Source: SIG701 sp045544955 (GTDB taxonomy: Bacteria > Bacillota > Clostridia > Oscillospirales > CAG-272). Taken from it: 37,878 nucleotides of DNA. The stretch lies in assembly GCA_045544955.1 (NCBI GenBank), contig JAZPZY010000016.1, forward strand, positions 1-37,878, given 5' to 3'. Position 1 is the stretch's first letter; every line of letters begins with the position of its first letter. A model generated the notes under the pieces. The model was given only the letters and a program-made list of their open reading frames with translations. It made no database searches and had not been told where the DNA came from. A program made the position numbers and the translations under genes. Positions 29,413 through 37,164 of the stretch are shown here, piece after piece.

Positions 29413-30858
29413 TTAGTCCGGCAGATCGGTGAACTGTTTGACCAGCGCCTGCAGGTTGGCATTGGTCATCGCCTCGTACGTCTGAAACCAGGATGCCAGA
29501 TTCGGTGCCTGGGTCAGCGTCATGGGAAGCTGCCGGCCGAGGCCGCAGTCCATGTAGATGTAGCCGAAGTCGCAGTACAGATTGGACAGCGCCAGATCCA
29601 GCATTTCCTTGGATTCGGGATCGTTTACGTATTTGTAGGACAGCGCGATATCAAAGTACGCCGGGCGCACCGTCTTATAGGACTGTGCCGTCAGCGCCTC
29701 CAGAATGATGGAGGTGGTGTCCACGTCCCCGGTGGTCCGGGCGATGGCAACGCAGTAAGGCAGAACTGCCGCGCCGTATTCCATCTCTTCGCTGAACTTG
29801 GGCGTAGGCAGGATGCCGAACTCACCGTGCTCACGCATGGTGGTATTCTGCGCGCTGCTCAGTCCCAGAATCATAAAGAGAATGCGGTCCTTGGCAAATT
29901 CATCGGGCAGATCGGAACGGGACTGCTGGCCGTAGGTGTAAAAGCTCTGATACCAGGGCGCCTTGAAGATGGTGCCGCTCACCGTCTCGAACACGTCCAC
30001 GATGGTGTCGTTCATACCGGTTACCTGAATTTCCCCGTCCTCGTTGGTGGTGAAGAACTGATACCCGGCGGTATACGCCTGGGGGAACCACCAGTCCTGC
30101 CGTCCCGCTATACCGTACCGGTCGTTATCGTCGTATATACCGTCGTTGTTCACGTCGTCCGCCACGGACTCGGCGATCTCCATCATCGTATCGTAGGTCC
30201 ACTTGTTGTCCCGCACCAGCTGGTACAGATCCGGCACGCCGTGATCCTCCGCCATCTTGGAGTTGAAGAACATAACCGTGGAACGCTGGATCGAAGCGAA
30301 ATCGTACCAGCCGGACACGGCGTACAGCCGGTCATCGATACGGATGTTATCGATCACATAGTTTGCCCACCAGGGCTTTTCGTAATCCAGATACTTATTC
30401 TCGTTCAGATTGATGAACGCGCCCTCCAGTGCCATCTTCAAGGTGAACGTAGTTACGTATTCCACGATGTCATACCGGTCTCCCGCCTTGATGGACCAGG
30501 CGGCACCCATGTAGTCCGCACCGTCTGCCGGGGGCTCTTCGTAGTCGAACACTACCTCAAACCGTTCCTGCACGTCGGAATCCCGCTTGTAGATGGCTTC
30601 ACTTACCACGTCGGTGGCTTCTTCATCGGGAATATACAGCTTGTTATTGCCGCCGATCCACAGATGAATCGTCTCCCCGTCAAACTTCACGTCGGGCAGA
30701 TCGTCCGGAATCTCCGTCACAGCCGGCACCGTGGTTTCCGCCGGCGCGGTGGTATCGGCGGGATCGGTCACAGCCGGATCGCCGGGCGTTTTCGTGCAGG
30801 CGGCAAACGCCGTCAGCAGCATGGCGGAAAGCAAAAGGAACGAGATCAGTTTTTTCAA
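29413..30858 (-). CDS. ABC sugar-type solute-binding lipoprotein, paralogue 1
   Basis: I choose TTG 30858 (GAGGTG 6 nt upstream), which gives 481 residues, exactly the length of its paralogue; an ATG 18 nt further upstream is also open. The signal peptide is followed by lipobox FAAC with C21, then a Thr/Pro/Ala-rich linker. The mature part follows the extracellular solute-binding family 1 plan (VQERFEVVF, YAVSGWYDF, FFNSKMAEDHGVPDLYQLV, FGILPTPKF). DVNNDGIYDDND at about residue 235 is an EF-hand-like calcium loop common in clostridial binding proteins. No permease gene is in the window. Promoter TTGACA-18-TATCAT at 30891-30920. Confidence 0.88.
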   Translation of the reverse strand: MKKLISFLLLSAMLLTAFAACTKTPGDPAVTDPADTTAPAETTVPAVTEIPDDLPDVKFDGETIHLWIGGNNKLYIPDEEATDVVSEAIYKRDSDVQERFEVVFDYEEPPADGADYMGAAWSIKAGDRYDIVEYVTTFTLKMALEGAFINLNENKYLDYEKPWWANYVIDNIRIDDRLYAVSGWYDFASIQRSTVMFFNSKMAEDHGVPDLYQLVRDNKWTYDTMMEIAESVADDVNNDGIYDDNDRYGIAGRQDWWFPQAYTAGYQFFTTNEDGEIQVTGMNDTIVDVFETVSGTIFKAPWYQSFYTYGQQSRSDLPDEFAKDRILFMILGLSSAQNTTMREHGEFGILPTPKFSEEMEYGAAVLPYCVAIARTTGDVDTTSIILEALTAQSYKTVRPAYFDIALSYKYVNDPESKEMLDLALSNLYCDFGYIYMDCGLGRQLPMTLTQAPNLASWFQTYEAMTNANLQALVKQFTDLPD

Positions 30859-30890
30859 AAGTATCACCTCACACATATTTGTATATATTT

Positions 30891-30920
30891 ATGATACACT
30901 ATCCGCCTACCGTTTGTCAA
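30891..30920 (-). promoter_or_regulatory. Promoter of solute-binding protein 1
   Basis: Read leftwards TTGACA, 18 bp, TATCAT. It lies in a gap shared with repeat copy 2. Confidence 0.65.
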
Positions 30921-30989
30921 TGTCTGCCTGTAAATTTACACAAAACAGGCGAAAATTTGTGCAAATGAACGGAGAATTGCAGGACGCGT

Positions 30990-31150
30990 AAAGGGGGCTT
31001 TTTCAAAAAGCCCCCTTGCCCCCAAAAACTTTTCACCTATACAAAAAACAAGTCTGTGCGTTGGTGTCACGCACAGACGAATTTTTCATTATAGGTTAAG
31101 AGGTTTTGGGGAGGGGTGCGGGGAAGCCTTTTATCAAAAAGAGTTCCCCG
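30990..31150. repeat. Compound palindromic repeat, copy 2
   Basis: Left hairpin AAGGGGGCTTTTT/AAAAAGCCCCCTT (about 30990-31017), central palindrome GTCTGTGCG/CGCACAGAC (31052-31060, 31070-31078) within an outer CCCAAAA..ACCTAT / ATAGGT..TTTTGGG pairing (31021-31040, 31091-31110), and a weaker right hairpin GGGGAA..TTCCCC. It lies between the two paralogous solute-binding genes. Confidence 0.85.
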
Positions 31151-31166
31151 CCTTCATCCTATTCTC

Positions 31167-32612
31167 TCATTCAGGCAGATTTTCAAACTGCTTTACGAGG
31201 GATTTAAGCCCTGCGTTCGTTCTCTGCTCGTGGGTCTGCATCCAGGACGCCAGATTTTTCGTGCGGGTGAGCGTCATGGGCAGTTCCCGTCCCAGACCGC
31301 AGTCCATGTAGATGTAACCGAAGTCGCAGTACAGATTGGACAGAGCCAGATCCAGCATTTCCTTGGACTCGGCGTCGTTTACGTACTTGTAGGACATAGC
31401 AACGTCCAGGTACGCCGGGCGCACCGTTTTGTAGGATTCGGCCGTCAAAGCCTCCAGAACGATGGACGTGGTGTCCGCGTCGCCGGTGGTCTTGGGGATA
31501 GCAATGCAGTAGGGAAGAACGGCGGCACCGTACGGAAGGCTCTCATCAAACTTGGGCGTAGGCAGGATACCGAACACGCCGTGCTCACGCATGGTGGTGC
31601 TTTCCGCGGTGTCCAGGCTGAACAGCATGAACAGGATCCGATCCTCGGCAAATTCCTCAAAGATGTCGTAGCGGCGGGTCTCACCCGTGGTGTAGAAGCT
31701 CTGGTACCAGTTAGCCTCGAACACGTCGTGTACCGTCTCGAATACGTGCACCAGGGTATCGTTCATACCGGTGGTGTGCATTTCGCCGTCTTCATCGGTG
31801 GTGAAGAACTGATAGCCGGCGGTGTACGCCAGGGGGAACCACCAGTCATCCCAGCCGCACAGGCCGTAGCGGTCGTTGTCGTCGTAGACGCCGTCGTTGT
31901 TCACGTCGTCGGCAACGGACTCGCAAATCTCCGTCATTTTATCGTATGTCCACTTGCCGTCACGTACCAGCTGGTACAGATCGGGTACGTCGTGATCCTC
32001 CGCCATTTTGGAGTTGAAAAACATAACCGCAGCACGGCTGAAGGATGCCATATCGTACCAGCCGGACACGGCGTACAGCCGGTCGCCCACGCGGATGTTG
32101 TCGATGACGTAGTTGGCCCACCAGGGCTTTTCATAGTCCAGATACTGGTTTCCGTTCAGGTTGATAAACGCACCGTCCAGGGCCAGCCGCATATTGAACG
32201 TGGTGACCTGCTCTACAAGATCGTACCGGTCGCCCGCCATGATGGAACGGGAAAGGGCGTCGTAATCCCGGGAGCCTTCCTCCACGTAATCGTATTCCAG
32301 AGTGACCTTGAAGCGCTCCTGTACGTCGGAATCCCGCTTGTAGATGGCCTCGCTCACAACGTCAGTGGCCTCTTCGTCGGGGACGTATTTCTTGTTGTAT
32401 CCGGCGGCCAGCCAGATGATCACCGATTCACCGTCGAAGGTTACCTCGGGCAGGTTGTCCGGGATCTCCGTCTCCGCCGGTGCCGTAGTCTCTTCCGGCA
32501 CGGTGGTGTCAGCGGGATCGGTCACAGCCGGATCGCCGGGCGTTTTCGTGCATGCGGCAAACGACGTCAGCAGCATGGCGGAAAGCAAAAGAAGCGAAAG
32601 CAGTTTCTTCAT
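31167..32612 (-). CDS. ABC sugar-type solute-binding lipoprotein, paralogue 2
   Basis: ATG 32612 has GAGGT 8 nt upstream and gives 481 residues. The lipobox FAAC (C21) and Thr/Pro linker almost repeat those of paralogue 1, and long stretches are identical (YLDYEKPWWANYVIDNIR, KYVNDAESKEMLDLALSNL). The EF-hand-like loop is DVNNDGVYDDND. Differences concentrate around residues 75-110 and 275-345, which may reflect different ligands. It is a recent tandem duplication, each copy with its own promoter and separated by a palindromic repeat. No permease is adjacent. Confidence 0.88.
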   Translation of the reverse strand: MKKLLSLLLLSAMLLTSFAACTKTPGDPAVTDPADTTVPEETTAPAETEIPDNLPEVTFDGESVIIWLAAGYNKKYVPDEEATDVVSEAIYKRDSDVQERFKVTLEYDYVEEGSRDYDALSRSIMAGDRYDLVEQVTTFNMRLALDGAFINLNGNQYLDYEKPWWANYVIDNIRVGDRLYAVSGWYDMASFSRAAVMFFNSKMAEDHDVPDLYQLVRDGKWTYDKMTEICESVADDVNNDGVYDDNDRYGLCGWDDWWFPLAYTAGYQFFTTDEDGEMHTTGMNDTLVHVFETVHDVFEANWYQSFYTTGETRRYDIFEEFAEDRILFMLFSLDTAESTTMREHGVFGILPTPKFDESLPYGAAVLPYCIAIPKTTGDADTTSIVLEALTAESYKTVRPAYLDVAMSYKYVNDAESKEMLDLALSNLYCDFGYIYMDCGLGRELPMTLTRTKNLASWMQTHEQRTNAGLKSLVKQFENLPE

Positions 32613-32644
32613 ATATAGTACCTCACGTGTGATTTTGTAATTCT

Positions 32645-32673
32645 ATGGTACAACTTCCCGCTCCCCTTGTCAA
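32645..32673 (-). promoter_or_regulatory. Promoter of solute-binding protein 2
   Basis: Read leftwards TTGACA, 17 bp, TACCAT; the -35 is perfect and the -10 weak, similar to the promoter of paralogue 1. Confidence 0.6.
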
Positions 32674-32739
32674 CGCCCACCGGAAAACGGCTCGGATTTT
32701 GCTAATTTTTTGCGGGATTTTGCTACCGGGGGGACGCGG

Positions 32740-32900
32740 GGAGGGGGCTTTTTGAAAAAAGCCCCCAGACCCCCAAAAACTTTTGAACTACATAAAAAAC
32801 ACGTCTGTGCGTTATTTCAACGCACAGACTGTATCTGTTTTTCAGTTTAAAGGTTTTTGGAGGGGGTCCGGGGGCACCTTTTCGCAAAAAGGTGCCCCCG
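32740..32900. repeat. Compound palindromic repeat, copy 3
   Basis: Left hairpin GGGGGCTTTTT/AAAAAGCCCCC (about 32744-32766), central GTCTGTGCGTT/AACGCACAGAC (32803-32813, 32819-32829), outer CCCCCAAAAACTTTT / AAAGGTTTTTGGAGGGGG pairing, and right hairpin GGGGGCACCTTTT/AAAAGGTGCCCCC (about 32870-32899). This is the most complete copy. The right hairpin may also end the SLC13 transcript (stop at 32906). Confidence 0.85.
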
Positions 32901-32905
32901 GCTTT

Positions 32906-34066
32906 TTATCTGATTATCATCATTACAACTGTCAGAATCCCCAGAAAGGCAAAGTTGAAAGCGGAGAACACGGCGATATAGTGTCCGCTTTTCGCAGGGT
33001 TATGTCTGGTGTATTCCCGATAGGTGATAAGGCTTGCCAAGGAAGCGATCAGCGTGCCCGCACCGCCGATGTTCACGCCCCAGAGCAGTTCCCGGTAGTT
33101 GTCGGTGAACTGGGAGAGGAGGATCGCCGAGGGCACGTTGCTGATGCACTGGCAGGAAAGGGCGCTGAACAGCAGGGTATCCTTGGAAAGAAGGAAGGAG
33201 AACACCTGCCGCACGCTGTCGATCCGGGCCATGTTGCCGGCAAAGATGAAGAAAAAGACGAAGGTGAGAAGCAGCGGGTAGTCCACCGCCTTAAGAGCAG
33301 ATCTGTCCGCCAGAAGGAGAACCGGCGGAATCACTAAAAGCCCGATCCAGTAGGGGATCCCCTTAAAAACGATGGCGATGGACAGGGCAAACAGCAGAAG
33401 ATACAGTGCCGTTTTGCCCCGGGGCAGGGACTCCTTCTCCCCAGTCACCGTCATGGGCTCCGCTTTCACGAACAGAAGGCAGACCGCCGTGATCAGCAAA
33501 ACGGACAAAAGAAAGGGAATCAGCATAATGCCCATAAACTCCCCGGTGGGGATGTTGAAATGAGAATACAGATACAGATTCTGCGGATTGCCGAAGGGCG
33601 TCAGCATACCGCCCAGATTGGCGGCGATGTTCTGCATGACGAACACGAACGCCATGTATTTTTCCTTGCCCGTGGTGGAGAGAACGAAATACCCCAGGGG
33701 CAGAAAGGTGAGCAGGGCCATGTCGTTGGCGATCAGCATGGAGCCGATGAACGTGATATATACCAGTGCCAGAACGGTGAGCCGGGCGTTTTTGCAGCAC
33801 GCCACCACGCTCTGTGCCAGAATATAGAAAAAGCGGATATTCCGAAGGGCACAGACTACGGCCAAAACGGAAAACAGACAGGTCAGCGTCTTCAGATCAA
33901 AATAAGACAGATACTGATGATCCGGGGGCACGATCAAAGAGGTGATCAGTGCCGCAAAAAAGGCGATCACCATAACGGCGTTTGTCCGCACGAAGCGAAC
34001 GAGTGCTTCCGGCACAGCCGGCAGCCGGTGGTGATGGGTAGGTTTCAGAGAATGGGAAACGGCCAT
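32906..34066 (-). CDS. SLC13/ArsB-type anion permease
   Basis: From ATG 34066 (AAAGGA 8 nt upstream) the protein has 386 residues with about ten hydrophobic segments. Motifs LIANDMALLTFLPLGYF and LGGMLTPFGNPQNLYLY are the duplicated N-D and G-NPxN signatures of the ion-transporter superfamily that includes ArsB, NhaD and SLC13 carriers. The second repeat has CISNVPSAILL. It likely transports an organic or inorganic anion with sodium or protons; the substrate is unknown. It is a single leftward gene divergent from the aldolase at 34321. Confidence 0.85.
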   Translation of the reverse strand: MAVSHSLKPTHHHRLPAVPEALVRFVRTNAVMVIAFFAALITSLIVPPDHQYLSYFDLKTLTCLFSVLAVVCALRNIRFFYILAQSVVACCKNARLTVLALVYITFIGSMLIANDMALLTFLPLGYFVLSTTGKEKYMAFVFVMQNIAANLGGMLTPFGNPQNLYLYSHFNIPTGEFMGIMLIPFLLSVLLITAVCLLFVKAEPMTVTGEKESLPRGKTALYLLLFALSIAIVFKGIPYWIGLLVIPPVLLLADRSALKAVDYPLLLTFVFFFIFAGNMARIDSVRQVFSFLLSKDTLLFSALSCQCISNVPSAILLSQFTDNYRELLWGVNIGGAGTLIASLASLITYREYTRHNPAKSGHYIAVFSAFNFAFLGILTVVMMIIR

Positions 34067-34221
34067 CGTTTGATCCTTTCTTCCGCTGCATAATAGGAAA
34101 AGTGCACAACGGAAAAAGTATACCATAAAACCGCCCGCAAATCTACTGGCAAAGCAGATGAAATCAAGGCGCCCCGGCAGTTTTTCCTCCGTGATTTTTG
34201 ACAAAGGCGCTTTTTTGAGTT

Positions 34222-34254
34222 GTCCCATTTTGTATCATATGCGTCCCATTTTGT
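34222..34254. promoter_or_regulatory. Two 12-bp direct repeats upstream of the aldolase promoter
   Basis: GTCCCATTTTGT at 34222-34233 and 34243-34254, spaced by 21 bp (two helical turns) and ending 2 bp before the -35. This suits binding of an activator or repressor in tandem. Confidence 0.5.
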
Positions 34255-34256
34255 CC

Positions 34257-34285
34257 TTGCAACCCCTTTTGCTTCATGCTATAAT
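34257..34285 (+). promoter_or_regulatory. Promoter of the aldolase-MBL unit
   Basis: TTGCAA, 17 bp, TATAAT, 36 nt ahead of ATG 34321. Confidence 0.75.
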
Positions 34286-34320
34286 GCACTTGAAATCATT
34301 TGACATACGGAGGTAGATCT

Positions 34321-35241
34321 ATGTTTGACCGGATTCCCTTGCAGGACGGCATTTTCCCCACCATGATGATCGCTTATAAGGAGGACGGCTCCATCGATTA
34401 CGACGCTATGGAGCGGATTTTGAACTGGTATATTGACAACGGCGTGCACGGTATTTTTGCCCTTTGCCACTCCACGGAGAGCCACTGGCTTACGGAGGAG
34501 GAAAAGATCACCCTCGCCCGGTTCGTGATGAAAACGGTGAACGGGCGTGTGCCCGTGGTCTCCTCCGGCGTGACGGCGGAGGATCTGAGCGAGCAGCTGG
34601 AGCAGGCAAAACGGATCGCCGATACGGGGGTGGACGCCGTGGTGTTCATCCGCAACCGGCTGGGGCAGACGGAGGAGGATTTCAAGCGTTCTCTTGACCG
34701 GATCACGGACGAGCTGCCCGACGTACCCCTGGGCCTGTACGAGTGTCCCTATCCCTTCAAGCAGTATATTACCGATACGGAATTTGCTCTTGCCGTGCAG
34801 TCCGGCCGCTTCCGCTTTTTGAAGGATACGGTCTGCGACGTGGACGTGATGCGTCGCCGCGCCGCCATAAGAGATCAGTACGATTCGGATTTCCGGCTGT
34901 ATAACGCCAACTGTGCTACGTTTCTGACCACGCTCCGCTTCGGCTATAACGGATTCTCCGGCATTATGGCAAACTTCCACCCGGATCTGTACTCCTGGGT
35001 GTTCGAGAATAAGGACGATCCCCGTGCCGATCTGATCGATCCCTATCTGGGCGTCACGTCCGTGATCGAGATGCGGTGCTATCCCATCTGCGCCAAGCGG
35101 TATCTTAACAAGTACGAGAATCTTCCCATGACGGAGATCTGCCGTTCCGTGCAGGACGCCACCGTGCCGGCACTGGCATACGAGCTTGACGGCGTGTATC
35201 AGCTGACGAAGCTCTGCCGGGAAATGATAAAGGAAAAGTAA
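34321..35241 (+). CDS. Dihydrodipicolinate synthase/N-acetylneuraminate lyase-family aldolase
   Basis: The 306-aa length is that of the family. It starts LQDGIFPTMMIAYKEDGSIDYDAM, then the Tyr of LGLYECPYP (Y140) and the Schiff-base Lys K168 (FRFLKDTVCD). The pyruvate-carboxylate loop, usually G-T/S-T-G-E, is CHSTESHWLT, a variant. It should be a class I aldolase acting on a 2-keto acid. It is not dapA by context: the next gene is an MBL hydrolase, not a lysine gene. GGAGGT is 8 nt upstream of ATG 34321. Confidence 0.87.
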   Translation: MFDRIPLQDGIFPTMMIAYKEDGSIDYDAMERILNWYIDNGVHGIFALCHSTESHWLTEEEKITLARFVMKTVNGRVPVVSSGVTAEDLSEQLEQAKRIADTGVDAVVFIRNRLGQTEEDFKRSLDRITDELPDVPLGLYECPYPFKQYITDTEFALAVQSGRFRFLKDTVCDVDVMRRRAAIRDQYDSDFRLYNANCATFLTTLRFGYNGFSGIMANFHPDLYSWVFENKDDPRADLIDPYLGVTSVIEMRCYPICAKRYLNKYENLPMTEICRSVQDATVPALAYELDGVYQLTKLCREMIKEK

Positions 35242-35242
35242 T

Positions 35243-36133
35243 ATGAACGTGCCGCAGATACTGAAAGAGGATTTTTCCAATCTGAGACGTACCGGGGCGG
35301 CCCTGTATCAGATGCGTCCCTGCACCTGGTGGAAGGCCATGGGGTATATCTATCGCACGGAAAGCGGACGGATCTTCTGTATCGACGGGGGCAACAAGGA
35401 GGAAACGGATCTGTTTCTCCGCCTGCTCCGGGCGGTCAGCGGTACTCCCGAGGGACAGCCCTGCCCCATCGACGGCTGGTTTCTCACCCATCCCCACGAA
35501 GATCACCTGGGCGTGTTCTTTGATACGGTGGAAAAGCACGCCGACGAGGTGGAGATCACGTCCGTCTATCACCACCTGCCGCCCACTTCCTATATTGAAA
35601 AATACGAGCCGCAGAACGCCGGTACCATGCGGGAGTACGACTGTCTGCGTCCCCTGTTCGCCCATCGGGAGGTAATCCTCACCGAGGGCGACCGGCTGGA
35701 TTTCGGGGAGGTATCCTTCGATATTCTCTCGGAGCCCGATACGAGCATCACCGCCGATGCCTGCAACGCCTCCACCGTGGCCATCCGCATGACGGCGGCA
35801 GAACAGACGGTGCTGTTCCTTGCCGATATGTCGGCGGAGGCAGGCGACGTGCTTCTCCAAAAGTACGGCGATTCGCTCCGTGCGGATCTCTGCCAGGTAG
35901 CACACCACGGCTCCGGCGGGGCAAAAATGGACGTGTACCGTGCCGTGTCGCCCAAAGCGTGCCTTTGGTGTACGCCGGACTGGCTGTGGACAAACGACGG
36001 GGGAAAAGGGTACGGTACCGGCTCCCATGCTACCTTTACCACCCGGTGTTTTCTGTATGATCTGGGCGTACGCCATCATTACGTGCAGAAGGACGGCATC
36101 TGGGAAATCCCCCTGCCGTGGTCGGAGATGTGA
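35243..36133 (+). CDS. MBL-fold hydrolase (ComEC/Rec2-type domain, soluble)
   Basis: A 296-aa protein beginning 1 nt after the aldolase stop. GRIFCIDGGN and LTHPHEDHLG give H83-x-H85-x-D87-H88; LFLADMSAEAGDV and CQVAHHGSGGAK supply later metal ligands, a pattern seen in ComEC-like MBL domains. There is no membrane part. Substrate is unknown; coupling to the aldolase suggests a small ester, lactone or phosphodiester from the same pathway. Confidence 0.87.
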   Translation: MNVPQILKEDFSNLRRTGAALYQMRPCTWWKAMGYIYRTESGRIFCIDGGNKEETDLFLRLLRAVSGTPEGQPCPIDGWFLTHPHEDHLGVFFDTVEKHADEVEITSVYHHLPPTSYIEKYEPQNAGTMREYDCLRPLFAHREVILTEGDRLDFGEVSFDILSEPDTSITADACNASTVAIRMTAAEQTVLFLADMSAEAGDVLLQKYGDSLRADLCQVAHHGSGGAKMDVYRAVSPKACLWCTPDWLWTNDGGKGYGTGSHATFTTRCFLYDLGVRHHYVQKDGIWEIPLPWSEM

Positions 36134-36143
36134 CTTTCCTGCC

Positions 36144-36172
36144 TTGACAATCCACTCCCGCTGTGATATAAT
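36144..36172 (+). promoter_or_regulatory. Consensus promoter of the GNAT gene
   Basis: TTGACA, 17 bp, TATAAT: a perfect sigma-A promoter, 11 nt after the MBL stop and 51 nt ahead of ATG 36224. Confidence 0.9.
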
Positions 36173-36223
36173 CAACGTACCGAAATGTATTTTCCAAATC
36201 TATCTATAACACAGGAGAAACGT

Positions 36224-36787
36224 ATGCAGGAGCAACTGAGAATGATTCGCTATTCCGCACCGGTAAAGGCACGTCCTTTCCCGGAAGGATATTCCTATAA
36301 GATGTTCACCGACACCCCCGAGGAGATCGCCGACTGGGTGGACATCAGCCGCAAGGGCGACCTCATCGGCGAGACGGACGGAGCCGAGTGCTTTGACCGG
36401 GACGTCCGCAATTTCCCCGATGCCGACGCCAAAGAAGACTGCTTCTTTATCGTGGATCAGGACGGCCGCCGCGTGGCTACCTCCACCGTGGTGGATCATA
36501 AGGAAGGATTTGGCCGGGTACATATGGTAGCCGCTCTGCCGGAAATGCGGGGCAAGGGCATCGGCCACGCCATGCTGGCGGTGAGCCTGACGCTGCTGGA
36601 AGGCCGGGGCGTGTCCCACATCGTTCTGAAATCGGACGACTGGCGGCTGGCGGCAGTAAAAACCTATCTGGATGCCGGCTTCCGCCCGGTGATCTTCCAC
36701 GATCCCGAAAGCGATCTGGAAGCCCGCTGGGATAAGATCCTGGAGAATCTCAACTACGGCAAGGTAGAATACGTCTACGAAAAATAA
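36224..36787 (+). CDS. GNAT family acetyltransferase
   Basis: From ATG 36224 (AGGAGA 6 nt upstream) the protein has 187 residues. The acetyl-CoA loop is VAALPEMRGKGIGHAML (about 112-128), followed by GVSHIVLKSDDWRLAAVKTYLDAGFRPV, the usual end of the fold. The acceptor is unknown. It is a single gene with a perfect promoter and a terminator at 36846. Confidence 0.87.
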   Translation: MQEQLRMIRYSAPVKARPFPEGYSYKMFTDTPEEIADWVDISRKGDLIGETDGAECFDRDVRNFPDADAKEDCFFIVDQDGRRVATSTVVDHKEGFGRVHMVAALPEMRGKGIGHAMLAVSLTLLEGRGVSHIVLKSDDWRLAAVKTYLDAGFRPVIFHDPESDLEARWDKILENLNYGKVEYVYEK

Positions 36788-36845
36788 GAAAAAAGGGGAC
36801 GCGAAGGGGTACCTTCCATAAAGCAGGTTTTGCCTACCAAAACAC

Positions 36846-36881
36846 AAAAGGAGTACGGACGATTGTTCGTACTCCTTTTTA
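36846..36881 (+). terminator. Terminator of the GNAT gene
   Basis: AAAAGGAGTACG / CGTACTCCTTTT, 12-bp stem with a 10-nt loop ending in TTTTT. Confidence 0.85.
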
Positions 36882-36931
36882 CACGTCTTGCTTTGCAAGG
36901 TATGGTGTGTTACACCTTTTAAGTGTACTGT

Positions 36932-37075
36932 CAGGCGGTAATGAGCCTCCCTTGTGTAAAGGGAGGTGGCACGGCTTGCCGTGACGGAGGGATTGTAAAA
37001 GGTTAGATTGTTGTTCAAAACAATCCCTCAGCCGCCTTCGGCGTCAGCTCCCTTTACACAAGGGAGCCTTTGGTT
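36932..37075. repeat. Long palindromic intergenic element
   Basis: Arms of about 60 bp: the left begins CCTCCCTTGTGTAAAGGGAG and the right ends CTCCCTTTACACAAGGGAG. Inner hairpins GGCACGGCTTGCCGTGAC (left) and GCCGCCTTCGGCGTC (right) and the pair GGGATTGT/ACAATCCC complete a cruciform. The pattern resembles repeats I recall as frequent in Oscillospiraceae genomes, possibly non-autonomous mobile elements (MITE-like). Confidence 0.8.
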
Positions 37076-37139
37076 TGTGCTCCCCGAAAGTCCATCTACT
37101 TTTCCTGACAAGCACTGCATTTGTGGACACAAAAGCGAA

Positions 37140-37158
37140 GCCCCGCACAAGGCGGGGC
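37140..37158 (-). terminator. Hairpin downstream of the TPR gene
   Basis: GCCCCG (37140-37145) pairs with CGGGGC (37153-37158), six nt beyond the stop of the leftward TPR gene; on that strand TTCGCTTTTG follows. A modest intrinsic terminator. Confidence 0.55.
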
Positions 37159-37164
37159 AAAATT

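Noticed and set aside
29305..30894. 529-codon ORF on the plus strand, and a similar 500-codon ORF at 31116-32618
   Set aside because: Both are antisense shadows of the paralogous lipoprotein genes; their mutual similarity only reflects the duplication of the real genes.
34279..36175. 333- and 356-codon minus-strand ORFs
   Set aside because: They overlap the aldolase and MBL genes, which have complete catalytic motifs on the plus strand.
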